From assembly GCF_009734425.1 (NCBI RefSeq), contig NZ_CP046455.1:248001-312000 (forward strand): a stretch of 64,000 nt of DNA, given 5' to 3'. The notes beneath the pieces were generated by a model, which did not search any database, was not told where the DNA came from, and saw only the letters and a program-made list of their open reading frames with translations. This document shows, in pieces, positions 52,413 through 62,961 of the stretch (positions are counted from its first letter, which is position 1; the number at the start of each line of letters is the position of its first letter). The stretch comes from Corynebacterium occultum. Its GTDB lineage: Bacteria > Actinomycetota > Actinomycetes > Mycobacteriales > Mycobacteriaceae. Made by a program: the position numbers and the translations under genes.

Positions 52413-55400
52413 TTGCATCCCACTGAAGACCTCATCCCGCCCCACCGCCCACAGGACCACCCGGAGCTCGCCGTCTACGGGGTCGACGCACCCCCTCCGG
52501 CCCGCACCCTGGTCGATATTGTCCGGCAGACGATCGCTGATCACCCGGACACCCTCGCCATCGTCGGTTCCGATGCTTCCCTGACCTACCGGCAGCTTGA
52601 GCAGCGTCTGGACCTGGAGGTCGGTCGACTCCGGGAAAGCGGCATCGGTCGCGGCGACCGGATCGGCATCCGGGTGCCCTCAGGCACCACCGACCTCTAT
52701 GTCGCCATCCTGGCCACCATTTTCGTCGGCGCAGCCTATGTGCCGGTGGACTGGGATGACCTGGATTCACGTGCCCGCACCGTCTGGGAGGAGGCCGATG
52801 TCGCCGCCGTTTATGGCGAGGACCTGCTCATTGAGCTGCGCCATGAATCCTTCAACGCGGACTACTCTGCGGTCACCCTCGATGATGAGGCCTGGATAAT
52901 CTTCACCTCCGGATCCACCGGCAAGCCCAAGGGTGTGGCCATCAGCCACCGTTCCGCGGCCGCCCTGGTTGATGCGGAATATATGACCTACCTGGCCGAC
53001 GCCCCGCTGGGGCCGGGGGATCGCGTCATGGCTGGACTCTCTGTCGCCTTCGACGCCTCCTGTGAGGAAATGTGGCTGGCCTGGCGCAATGGGGCGACCC
53101 TGGTCACCGCCCCGCGTGATGTGGTTCGTTCCGGTGATGCGCTTGGTCAGTGGATCGTCGATCAGCAGATCACCGCGGTGTCCACGGTGCCCACCCTGGC
53201 ATCCATGTGGGACCCGGAAACCCTGGGTACGGTCCGCCTGTTGATCTTCGGTGGTGAGGCCTGCCCGCTGAGCCTGGTGCAGAAACTCTCCGCCCCGGGC
53301 CGTGAGGTGTGGAATTCCTATGGTCCCACCGAGGCGACCGTGATCGCCACCGCTGAACTGATGGGAGTGGAACCGCCGGTACGCATCGGCCGCCCCATCC
53401 CCGGTTGGGCTCTGGCCGTCGTGGACCCCGAGGGGGTTCCGGTGGCCTGGGGTGAGACCGGTGAATTGATCATCGCCGGGGTCGGCCTGGGTCGCTACCT
53501 TGATCCGGTCAAGGACGCCGAGATGTACGCCCCGTTGCCTTCCCTGGGTTGGGAACGTGCCTACCGCACCGGTGACCTGGTGCAGGCGGAACAGGAGGGG
53601 CTGATCTTCGCCGGCCGCATCGATGACCAGATCAAGATCGGTGGACGTCGACTCGAACTCGGCGAGGTGGATGGCTACCTCAGCGAAATTCCCGGGGTCA
53701 ACGCCGGTGCCGCCGCCGTGCATCAGACCGAGAGCGGAAACTCGGTGTTGGTGGGTTACCTCTCCGGGGAAGAATCGGGTGACATTGACCTGGACACTGC
53801 CCGCGTGCTGCTGGCCCGCCGGATGCCGGGTGGCATTGTTCCGGTGCTCTGTGTCCTGGATGAACTGCCCATGAAAACCTCCGGCAAGGTGGACCGCAAG
53901 GCTCTGCCCTGGCCGCTGCCCCATACCGGTGGGGCGAACGCCGAACTTCCCGAGCATCTCAAACCACTGGCACAGATGTGGACCGAGCAGCTCGGCCCGG
54001 TGCCGTTGCAGCCGGACAGTGACTTCTTCAAGCTTGGTGGTGGTTCCGTGGCGATCGCCCGCCTGGCGGGTAGCATCCGGGCGACCCAGCCGGCCGCGGA
54101 GATCGGTGAGCTTTATGCCCACCCCACCCTGCAGGATATGTTCGACTACCTCTCCGGCCTGGGTTCCTCCGATGAGGAACGTACCCTGGCGGGTCAGATT
54201 CCCCGGGCCGCAGGTGTCTTCCAGGCCTCCTTCGTGGCCCTGCTCTACGGCTTCAACGGCATCCGTTATGTGCTGGGCGCATTGATCGCGATATGGGTGC
54301 TGGGTAATATCTTCAGTGCCGGTTGGGTGCCGGAGATCGCGGGTCTTCCCCTGCTGGCCGGTTGGCTGCTCCTCTACTCCATGACCGGTAAGGCGCTGCT
54401 CACCGCGGCCGGGGTCCGGATGTTCAACCTCGGTCTCAAACCGGGCCGCTACCGGCGCGGCGGCTGGACCCATATGCGGGTCTGGGCGGCCCAACGCCTG
54501 CTGGCCTTCATGCAGCTGGAAAATCTCAACGGCACCCCGATGGCCCCGATGATGCATCGCATGATGGGCAATAAGATCGGCCGGAACGTCAGCCTGGGGA
54601 ATAACCCCTGTGTGACCGGCCTGGTGGTCGTCGGCGATGATGTCGTCATTGAGCATGAGGTGGATCTGGATGGGTTCTGGGTCGATGGTGACGCCGTCAT
54701 CATCAACCAGATCAGCATCGGTAAGGGAGCCCGCGTGGGCCTGCGCACCCTGGTGTCTCCCGGTGTGCACATCGGTGCCGAGGCCGAGATCCTGCCTGGT
54801 TCCCATGTGGACCGCAATGTCCCCGAGGATGAGGTCTGGGGAGGTTCCCCGCTGATCTCCTATGGCGTGGCCGGTGTCTCCTGGCCCGATGTGGAGTCCA
54901 CCGACCCGGACGTCTTCGGTCATGAGCGCCACCACCAGCCGATGAACACCGTCCAGTCCTGGCTGTCCTACTCTGCCGGCCTCTGGGTTCTGCGTCTGCT
55001 GCAGGTGGTTGCCATGCTTCCTGGCCTGGTACTGGTCTTCCCGCAGGTCGCTGGCATGCAGTTCTTCGGGAGTGTCTTCCCCGTTCTGGCGGTCTGGGTA
55101 CCGGTGTTCACCATCCTGATGGTTCTCACCTGGTTGACCGGCGTGGTGATCGTGGTGCGTATCCTCGCCATCTTCATCATCCCCGGTTACTTCAGCCGCA
55201 ATAGTTTCACCGCCTTCGCGGTCTGGCTGACCCACACCCTGATGCAGCGGACCCTGATCTCCACCTACCCGATCTACGCCTCCTCCTTCACCCCGACCTG
55301 GCTGCGCCTGTTGGGCGCCCGGGTGGGCAAGGACGTGGAGATTTCCACCGTGGAAACCATTCCCCACCTGACCTGGATCCGGGATCGTAGCTTCCTGGCG

Positions 55401-56543
55401 GATCACTCCATGGCCTCGGCCACCCGCATGCGCGGTGCCTGGCTGCACATTGGCACCAGCGTGATCGGTGAGGGCAGCTTCGTCGGTAACTCCGGCATCG
55501 TCGGCCCGGACCGTGATGTCGCCGATGACTCCCTGGTGGCGGTCCTCTCCTCCACCCCGCGTCACACCGAGGCCGGCACCTCCTGGCTGGGACGTACCCC
55601 CACCCTGATTCCGCGCCAGAATATCGCCGGTGATTCGGCCCTGACCTATAACCCGCCGCGCCATCTGAAGGTGCTGCGTTTCCTGGTGGAGTGCTGCCGC
55701 ATCCTGCCGGCGATGCTCAATAACTGGCTCGACCTGGCCGTCATCTACCTGCTGACCATGCTGTACATGCAGGGCCTGATGAATGGTCTGCCCCGCCTGG
55801 AAGCTCTGGCCGTGGTCACCCTGCTGTCCTGGCCGGTGCTGATTATCGCGGGCACCATCGCTTCCCTGATCCCGGTGCTGGTCAAGTGGATGCTGGTGGG
55901 TAATTTCCGGGAGCAGCAGAAACCGCTCTTCTCCAGCTTCGTCTGGCGGGGTGAGCTGGTGGATGTCTTCGTGGAGTCCCTGGCCATCCCCAGCATGATC
56001 CGCGTCAGTCTCGGATCCCCACTCTTCAATGTCTGGAACCGTCTCATGGGTGCCAAGATCGGCCAGGATGTCTGGTGCGAAACCTGGTGGCTACCCGAGT
56101 ATGACCTGGTCCGGATCGGGGACCGCGCCTCCATCAACCGCGGCACCGTGCTGCAGACTCACCTCTTCCATGACCGCGTGATGTCCATGGAACCAGTGGA
56201 GGTGGATCTCGGTGGCACGCTGGGACCCAATAGTTTCGTGCTGCCCGGAGCGAAGATCGGTGCCCGTTCCACCGTGGGCCCGGGCTCCCTGGTGCAGCGT
56301 CATGAGGAACTGCCCGGGCACAGCGTCTGGCAGGGCAACCCGGTCCGCCACATTTCCGAGCACGACCTGGATGAACTGGTGGTGGAGGCCACCGCGGTGG
56401 CTGTCGCGGCAGCCCATTCCCGCAGTGGAGTCCCCGTGCTGGAGGCCCCGGGCGAGACCCGGCTGCTGATCGACACCAACCGCGCCCCCCGAAGCAATGA
56501 TCCCGCCAGCAAGAACAAAATTGTCCTGGAAGGACAAGCATGA
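52413..56543 (+). CDS. Pls/PosA-family non-ribosomal peptide synthetase
   Basis: 1376 residues from TTG 52413, which has AGGAG six bases upstream. The adenylation domain (about 30-500) has FTSGSTGKPKG, NSYGPTEAT, YRTGDL, GRIDDQIKIGGRRLELGE and the Lys of TSGKVDRKAL. The carrier site is LGGGSVAIAR (about 542). There is no condensation or thioesterase domain. Instead, membrane helix pairs alternate with three hexapeptide-type (left-handed beta helix) soluble domains (about 716-830, 966-1075, 1209-1330). This is the layout of epsilon-poly-lysine synthetase. Overlaps the next gene by ATGA. Confidence 0.88.
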   Translation: MHPTEDLIPPHRPQDHPELAVYGVDAPPPARTLVDIVRQTIADHPDTLAIVGSDASLTYRQLEQRLDLEVGRLRESGIGRGDRIGIRVPSGTTDLYVAILATIFVGAAYVPVDWDDLDSRARTVWEEADVAAVYGEDLLIELRHESFNADYSAVTLDDEAWIIFTSGSTGKPKGVAISHRSAAALVDAEYMTYLADAPLGPGDRVMAGLSVAFDASCEEMWLAWRNGATLVTAPRDVVRSGDALGQWIVDQQITAVSTVPTLASMWDPETLGTVRLLIFGGEACPLSLVQKLSAPGREVWNSYGPTEATVIATAELMGVEPPVRIGRPIPGWALAVVDPEGVPVAWGETGELIIAGVGLGRYLDPVKDAEMYAPLPSLGWERAYRTGDLVQAEQEGLIFAGRIDDQIKIGGRRLELGEVDGYLSEIPGVNAGAAAVHQTESGNSVLVGYLSGEESGDIDLDTARVLLARRMPGGIVPVLCVLDELPMKTSGKVDRKALPWPLPHTGGANAELPEHLKPLAQMWTEQLGPVPLQPDSDFFKLGGGSVAIARLAGSIRATQPAAEIGELYAHPTLQDMFDYLSGLGSSDEERTLAGQIPRAAGVFQASFVALLYGFNGIRYVLGALIAIWVLGNIFSAGWVPEIAGLPLLAGWLLLYSMTGKALLTAAGVRMFNLGLKPGRYRRGGWTHMRVWAAQRLLAFMQLENLNGTPMAPMMHRMMGNKIGRNVSLGNNPCVTGLVVVGDDVVIEHEVDLDGFWVDGDAVIINQISIGKGARVGLRTLVSPGVHIGAEAEILPGSHVDRNVPEDEVWGGSPLISYGVAGVSWPDVESTDPDVFGHERHHQPMNTVQSWLSYSAGLWVLRLLQVVAMLPGLVLVFPQVAGMQFFGSVFPVLAVWVPVFTILMVLTWLTGVVIVVRILAIFIIPGYFSRNSFTAFAVWLTHTLMQRTLISTYPIYASSFTPTWLRLLGARVGKDVEISTVETIPHLTWIRDRSFLADHSMASATRMRGAWLHIGTSVIGEGSFVGNSGIVGPDRDVADDSLVAVLSSTPRHTEAGTSWLGRTPTLIPRQNIAGDSALTYNPPRHLKVLRFLVECCRILPAMLNNWLDLAVIYLLTMLYMQGLMNGLPRLEALAVVTLLSWPVLIIAGTIASLIPVLVKWMLVGNFREQQKPLFSSFVWRGELVDVFVESLAIPSMIRVSLGSPLFNVWNRLMGAKIGQDVWCETWWLPEYDLVRIGDRASINRGTVLQTHLFHDRVMSMEPVEVDLGGTLGPNSFVLPGAKIGARSTVGPGSLVQRHEELPGHSVWQGNPVRHISEHDLDELVVEATAVAVAAAHSRSGVPVLEAPGETRLLIDTNRAPRSNDPASKNKIVLEGQA

Positions 56544-58072
56544 GTGAACAATCTACGCCCCAGACGAGTGTGGCGCTCGAGAGCACAACCCCGCAGTATG
56601 CCGAGCTGGTTCCCTATGCGGCCGTGCCGGAGGGTGACTCCGCCCCGGGCATCCACCCGACTCCCGGGCCCCGCCCGCAGCGCCTCCACTGGACCGGTCG
56701 TCGACTTGACGGGGAACCTGTCCTGCTGGATGAAACCCCCGATGTGAAAGAGGAGGCGGGTTATGAGCGGCAGTTCAAGGGTCGACGCCTGATCGGCCTG
56801 GATGTCGCCCGTGGACTCGCCCTGATCGGCATGGTGGCGGTGCACACCATTCCCGCCTGGAACCCCATCACCGAAACCCGTTCCATCGCCTGGATCGCGG
56901 CGGCCGGTAATGCCTCCGCCCTTTTCGCCCTGCTGGCGGGTGTCGGTATGGCACTGATGACCCGTGGGCCACGTCATGAGCATGGCAGCTCCCTGCGCAG
57001 TCAACGTTTCAAGATCGCCATCCGGGCGCTGCTGCTCTACGGGATCGGTATCCTCGTCACCACGTTCTTCGTCACACCGGTGTACAACATCCTGCCTTAT
57101 TATGCGGTGATGTTCCTGCTGCTCCTGCCCTTCCTGGGGATGCGGAAACGCCAGTTGGCAGTCTGGGCACTGGGGCTGGCGATCACCATGCCTTTTGTCA
57201 TCCATCTCTTCCGTTATTTCCAACCCTTCGATGTGCACAATGAGTTCCTCCTCGGGGATTTCTTCCTCGCCCCGATGGCGATTGCCACCAGCCTGTTCTT
57301 CACCGGCACTTACCCAGCCGCCACCTGGATCGTCTATCTCCTCGTCGGACTGATGATCGGCCGCCTGGCACTGGACCGCCTGGCCATCCAGGTCAGCCTG
57401 CTCGGCTACGGCGCCCTGCTGGGGATCATGGGGCACAGCATGTCCTATCTCTCGATCTGGTTCTTCGGCGGCTGGGAGCGGATGCTCTACTCCGCCCCGG
57501 AGGTCACGGTCCGAGAGGTGCTGTGGATGATCCGCCGCGGTGCCGACTACCAGGAACTCCCCGCAACTTCGCTCGCCTGGCTGACTGTCGCCTCCCCGCA
57601 CACCAACACCTTCTTCGCCCTGGTGCAGACCACCGGCAATGCGATGATGGCCCTCGGTGCCTGCCTGCTGCTGTGCCGGATCATCCCGAAGTACCTGGGT
57701 GTGCTGGCATTCCTGGGTAGCATGACGCTGACCCTCTATACCGCTCACCTGATCTTCCTCACCTCCTACCTGCAGGAAGAGATGCCCTACCTGTCACTGA
57801 CCCTGCAGCTGATCGTGGGCACCGCCTTCGTCTACCTCTGGAGCAGGTTCTTCCGCCAAGGCCCGCTGGAATGGGTGGTTGCCAAGGTCAGTGGATTCCC
57901 GCCCCAGCTCCTGCAGGCCAGGCAGCGTATCGACACCTCGGCCAGCCGCCGTCGCCGCGCCCGGACCCGGACCAGCCGGAAGCATCACACCGGCTTGTAC
58001 ACCACCCCGGGGGCGCCGGCGGGTGCGGTGGAACCCGCCGCCCCCACGAAACGCCGCCGCACCAGGAAATAG
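56540..58072 (+). CDS. Membrane acyltransferase-like protein (DUF418/DUF1624 type)
   Basis: 510 residues. An N-terminal cytosolic region of about 80 residues precedes RLIGLDVARGLALIGMVAVH, the signature of the heparan-glucosaminide acetyltransferase-like membrane family, and then ten or so hydrophobic helices. The C-terminus is a strongly basic tail (many Arg/Lys). Coupled to the NRPS gene by ATGA, so it probably acts on or exports its product, for example by acylation. The donor and acceptor are unknown. Confidence 0.78.
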   Translation: MSEQSTPQTSVALESTTPQYAELVPYAAVPEGDSAPGIHPTPGPRPQRLHWTGRRLDGEPVLLDETPDVKEEAGYERQFKGRRLIGLDVARGLALIGMVAVHTIPAWNPITETRSIAWIAAAGNASALFALLAGVGMALMTRGPRHEHGSSLRSQRFKIAIRALLLYGIGILVTTFFVTPVYNILPYYAVMFLLLLPFLGMRKRQLAVWALGLAITMPFVIHLFRYFQPFDVHNEFLLGDFFLAPMAIATSLFFTGTYPAATWIVYLLVGLMIGRLALDRLAIQVSLLGYGALLGIMGHSMSYLSIWFFGGWERMLYSAPEVTVREVLWMIRRGADYQELPATSLAWLTVASPHTNTFFALVQTTGNAMMALGACLLLCRIIPKYLGVLAFLGSMTLTLYTAHLIFLTSYLQEEMPYLSLTLQLIVGTAFVYLWSRFFRQGPLEWVVAKVSGFPPQLLQARQRIDTSASRRRRARTRTSRKHHTGLYTTPGAPAGAVEPAAPTKRRRTRK

Positions 58073-58117
58073 GGGCGGGGAGGTAGCAGAAAAACATCCT
58101 CATCGGAAGGCTCCCGC

Positions 58118-58795
58118 CTAGTCCGCCGCCCAGCCCACCGCCACCTCAGCTCCCAGGGAGTGCGGCACCCGCAGCTGTCTGACCTGCACCCCCTGAGGAG
58201 CCAGGGGGTGCACCCTGCTCCCCACCCGATCCAGGGCAGGATCGCGCAGCAGCCCGGTGCCCAGCACCTTCAGGCTGGCTTCCTTCCGCGTCCAGGCCGC
58301 GGTGACCTCCCGCGCCTTCAGCTCCGGGGGAAGCCAGGACAACAGGCGCTGGTCATCGGGGTGCAGTACCTGCAACAGCTGCTCGGCCTGCGCCTGGCTC
58401 TGCCAGGTTTCCACATCCACCCCGACGGTCACCGGTGCCAGAGCCAAGGCGATCAACCCCTGAGAACGTGAGAGGGAAAACCTCGGGGCACGTGAGGCAT
58501 CCCTCAGCCGCAGACGCTTATCCCCGCCCAGCTCAAAACTCAAAGATCCCGGCGCGACACCCAACCAGGAACCCAGCACGCGACGCAACAACATATAGGA
58601 GAGCAATCTCTGCTGCTGCAGTTCCGGGTCAGGGGAGCGGGTCGCCCACAGAATCTCCGCATCCCCCAATAAGGCGATATCGCGGTTCAGCAGCTCCTGC
58701 AGCTGCACCCCGGGGAACAGATACACCGCCAGGTCCGCCGGCGCCCGAAGGCCCAGTGTTACCCGGAACCGCGACAACTCCCCGGACGGCGACAC
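58118..58795 (-). CDS. 4'-phosphopantetheinyl transferase (Sfp type)
   Basis: About 225 residues from GTG 58795 (a longer start inside the upstream gene is possible). Motifs: RFSLSRSQGLIALALA, VGVDVETW (metal-binding Asp/Glu) and AAWTRKEASLKVLGTG (second metal/phosphate motif). It converts apo carrier domains to the holo form. Its convergent position beside the NRPS operon suggests it serves that synthetase, though corynebacteria also need such an enzyme for fatty acid and mycolate synthases. Confidence 0.85.
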   Translation of the reverse strand: MSPSGELSRFRVTLGLRAPADLAVYLFPGVQLQELLNRDIALLGDAEILWATRSPDPELQQQRLLSYMLLRRVLGSWLGVAPGSLSFELGGDKRLRLRDASRAPRFSLSRSQGLIALALAPVTVGVDVETWQSQAQAEQLLQVLHPDDQRLLSWLPPELKAREVTAAWTRKEASLKVLGTGLLRDPALDRVGSRVHPLAPQGVQVRQLRVPHSLGAEVAVGWAAD

Positions 58796-58799
58796 GACC

Positions 58800-59978
58800 C
58801 TAATCCGCCAGATCGCCCTCGGGCTCAACGCCCCGCACCCGCTGCACCGCCTTCATGAAGGCCACATCAGACATCAGCGGAATTCCCTTCCGCTCCGCAT
58901 GCATCGCCTTACCCCGCAGATCACGGGTCTGGTTGCACACCACCACCGAGGTCTGCCGGGTCAGCTTCTCCGAATAGGCCAGCTCCTCCCGCATGCAGGC
59001 CGCGATGATCTCATTGGGATCCATCTCAATCTCCGGTGCGACCACCACCTCCATGCCCTTGCGCAGGGATTTCCCGGGCACATAGACACCCGGGTTCTCC
59101 AGGGGGCGAGGAGCCTCCACCGCATCGACCCGCACCGCGGAACGCTGCAAGCCGAACTGATCGGCCCGCAGATCACGGGGATCCCGGATGGACAACACAC
59201 CGGTCTCGCGCTGCAGCAGGTAGATGTCGATGATCAGCTCAGTATGCTCCCGGCTGACCTCAGGTTCGAGACGCTGCGCACGAGCCACGGAGGCCACGGG
59301 GGAGGAAGCCTCCAGGGACATGGCAGCCGCCAACCCACCCAACCGGGTGTCCTGCAGGAGCAGACCCTGACGACGCGCGGTGGCCAGCGTATCGACGATC
59401 GCGAGCGGCCGGGGCACATGCCCCACCCGGTGTCGACGGTGACGACCCCGACCCCGGTTGCGGGAACGGTTGGCCCGGGCAGCGGAGTTCATGGCGCGCC
59501 GGGCTTCGGAGACGATGAATCCCCAGGTGCGGGGCCCACGGTGGACGATGAGGGTGCGATCGTCGATAAGCCTTCCCAGGTTCTTGAGCACCTGGGAGAA
59601 GCTGCGGCCTGCCGCGACCTCCGCCGGGGTGAGCCCGTGGAGGTGGAAAGGACCAGGATCTTCACCGGGGTTGATCACGGCATGGAATTCCTCACCGATC
59701 TCGCCTTCATCATTGAAGGTCAGGGCATCGATCCCGATGATCCGGGAGGTGCTGGGGTGGATACCGGAGGTCAGTAGGTAGACAGCGACGTAGGGGAAGG
59801 CTTCGACCTCAGCCTGGCGTTGGAGGGCCCGGTCGGCACGTTCGGCCTCCCGCTCGACATCACTGCGGGGTTCGGCGCTCCCGGTCTCCCGGGGCTGCGG
59901 GGAGCGGTCCGGTCGTTCAGCATTATCCCGGACTTCCGGCTCCCCGGTGGCACTTTCGGGGTTGACAGGGTGGTTCAT
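58800..59978 (-). CDS. DnaQ-like/BRCT protein with altered exonuclease site
   Basis: 392 residues. The N-terminal 55 residues are polar and disordered. Residues about 62-250 resemble the DEDDh exonuclease fold, but the first motif (normally DxETTG) reads YLLTSG (Tyr67, Leu69), the second (HNxxFD) reads HRGPRT, and no clean H/D third motif is found. A C-terminal BRCT-like segment (SVVVCNQTRDLRGKAMHAER; about 340-385) follows. It is probably a structural or signalling homologue of polymerase III epsilon. Its stop is 5 bases before the PPTase start, on the same strand. Confidence 0.72.
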   Translation of the reverse strand: MNHPVNPESATGEPEVRDNAERPDRSPQPRETGSAEPRSDVEREAERADRALQRQAEVEAFPYVAVYLLTSGIHPSTSRIIGIDALTFNDEGEIGEEFHAVINPGEDPGPFHLHGLTPAEVAAGRSFSQVLKNLGRLIDDRTLIVHRGPRTWGFIVSEARRAMNSAARANRSRNRGRGRHRRHRVGHVPRPLAIVDTLATARRQGLLLQDTRLGGLAAAMSLEASSPVASVARAQRLEPEVSREHTELIIDIYLLQRETGVLSIRDPRDLRADQFGLQRSAVRVDAVEAPRPLENPGVYVPGKSLRKGMEVVVAPEIEMDPNEIIAACMREELAYSEKLTRQTSVVVCNQTRDLRGKAMHAERKGIPLMSDVAFMKAVQRVRGVEPEGDLAD

Positions 59979-60125
59979 TGTTCTGAGTCTAATTGGCCGG
60001 GCTGCACCCGGGGCGATCCCCCGCGCATCCACACCCCACCTGGGGAGCGGAGCGGGAAAGACAGACGCCGCCGAAAGGCGTGGTGCGCTTTTCGACGGCG
60101 TGAGATCCAGGCAGGCAGAGCGGGT

Positions 60126-62006
<1,881 letters not shown>

Positions 62007-62032
62007 TCAGAACTGTAGCGCGGCTGCGGGTC

Positions 62033-62075
62033 CACGACCGGCAACACCAAACTCCGCGACGGGGTGCCGGTCGTG
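62033..62075 (-). promoter_or_regulatory. Attenuator-like hairpin upstream of leuA
   Basis: CACGACCGGCA (62033-62043) pairs perfectly with TGCCGGTCGTG (62065-62075). It begins right after the stop of the leader peptide and ends 59 bases before leuA. A second small hairpin, GCTACA...TGTAGC, lies at 62001-62019. Neither is followed by a T-run, so control may work through other pairing or Rho. Confidence 0.65.
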
Positions 62076-62129
62076 TTAGACCTGTTCGGACCCGTCGCGG
62101 CACAGAAGGAGTAGTGCTCGCTGAGACAT
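62076..62129 (-). CDS. leuL: Leucine leader peptide (LeuL-like)
   Basis: A 17-residue peptide MSQRALLLLCRDGSEQV encoded upstream of leuA. Four Leu in a row use four different codons (CTA, CTC, CTT, CTG). Ribosome stalling at low leucyl-tRNA would alter the hairpin that starts directly after its stop. A possible -10 (TAGCCT on the minus strand, 62137-62142) lies 7 bases before the ATG, which suggests a leaderless message. Confidence 0.75.
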   Translation of the reverse strand: MSQRALLLLCRDGSEQV

Positions 62130-62136
62130 GACACAG

Positions 62137-62163
62137 AGGCTACACCATTGTTTCACTCAGCAA
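62137..62163 (-). promoter_or_regulatory. Candidate promoter of leuL-leuA
   Basis: On the minus strand TTGCTG (62158-62163) and TAGCCT (62137-62142) are separated by 15 bases, just upstream of the leader ATG. Spacing is short, so confidence is limited. Confidence 0.4.
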
Positions 62164-62641
62164 ATCCAATCGGGGGGAAATATTCTGGATTCGGTGCAGC
62201 TCAGGTCGCTGGGTGGGGGAGTGCCCGGCTGAGGCTGGCCGTTGCAGGGCATGGGATGCTTTGCGACGCCGCGGGGTGGGGTCGCCTGCATGCAATGCGG
62301 CCCCTTCCTGATGCGGGGTGGGGCCTGCGGTCCCCGGGCCACTATCCGGCGACCTGCCTGGGGTCATCCTTGCCTCTAACCCCGCCCGTTACTCACCCCC
62401 GTTCGGAGGATATTGCCCCCTAGATGGGAAAAGCTCCCGGATTTCCCCCTTATTGGAGTCATCCGGGATTCAAAAGTTCATTTTTCACCACGACTCCAAC
62501 CCCTGCTGAAAAATTCCCGGCGGCACTTCGGAAATGGCCCCTATCTGCACTTATGCAAGGCCCTACTTTATGGGGCACTGAAGTTGGGGCCCAAAAGTAT
62601 CCCCCTGAATGTGCCCGCTTGAGTCTGTGAATGTCTGAATT

Positions 62642-62653
62642 TTCCTTAAGGAA
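62642..62653. promoter_or_regulatory. Palindrome, candidate operator 1
   Basis: TTCCTTAAGGAA is a perfect 12-base palindrome, 35 bases centre-to-centre from a related dyad. Confidence 0.4.
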
Positions 62654-62673
62654 GATTTGGTGGCTGAGTGGGG

Positions 62674-62691
62674 AATTTCCTTGAGGAAATT
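62674..62691. promoter_or_regulatory. Palindrome, candidate operator 2
   Basis: AATTTCCTTGAGGAAATT has 8-base arms around TG; its core TTCCTTGAGGAA differs from operator 1 by one base. Confidence 0.45.
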
Positions 62692-62961
62692 TCTTTAATC
62701 TAAGAAATATATAGGCATATATTGAAGTATCTGCAGCTCAAAGGCTTGATATGATCAATGTATTTGGTGGGTAACTCTTTTTGTGAGAGGAGGAATATAA
62801 GTTTCGTGCCGGGATTTTTGAGGCCTAATTCACAGTCTCATCGGAAATTTCCGAATCTGATTGCTAACCTGTTCTCAGGTTCATCAAGAGGGTTCTCAGG
62901 CGAGAAACCTTGAGGGCACCGATATTTCTCTCCATCACAAGAATGAAAGTGGTTCAAAATC

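Larger units (their letters stand above)
62164..62961. other. Long intergenic region, AT-rich in its second half
   Basis: About 800 bases without a supported gene; small overlapping frames occur in all phases. From about 62600 to 62860 the DNA is markedly AT-rich (for example AAGAAATATATAGGCATATAT at about 62700). Two similar dyads lie at 62642-62653 and 62674-62691. It probably holds the promoter and operators of the surface protein gene. Confidence 0.6.

Noticed and set aside
52767..55664. A 965-codon open frame antisense to the NRPS gene
   Set aside because: It lies wholly within a well-supported coding region, its composition (Gly, His, Asp, Gln-rich, no domains) is that of the complementary strand of high-GC codons, and it has no start signals.
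62148..62630. Several overlapping 60-90 codon frames between leuL and the surface protein
   Set aside because: They overlap in several frames, lack ribosome-binding sites and resemble no family.
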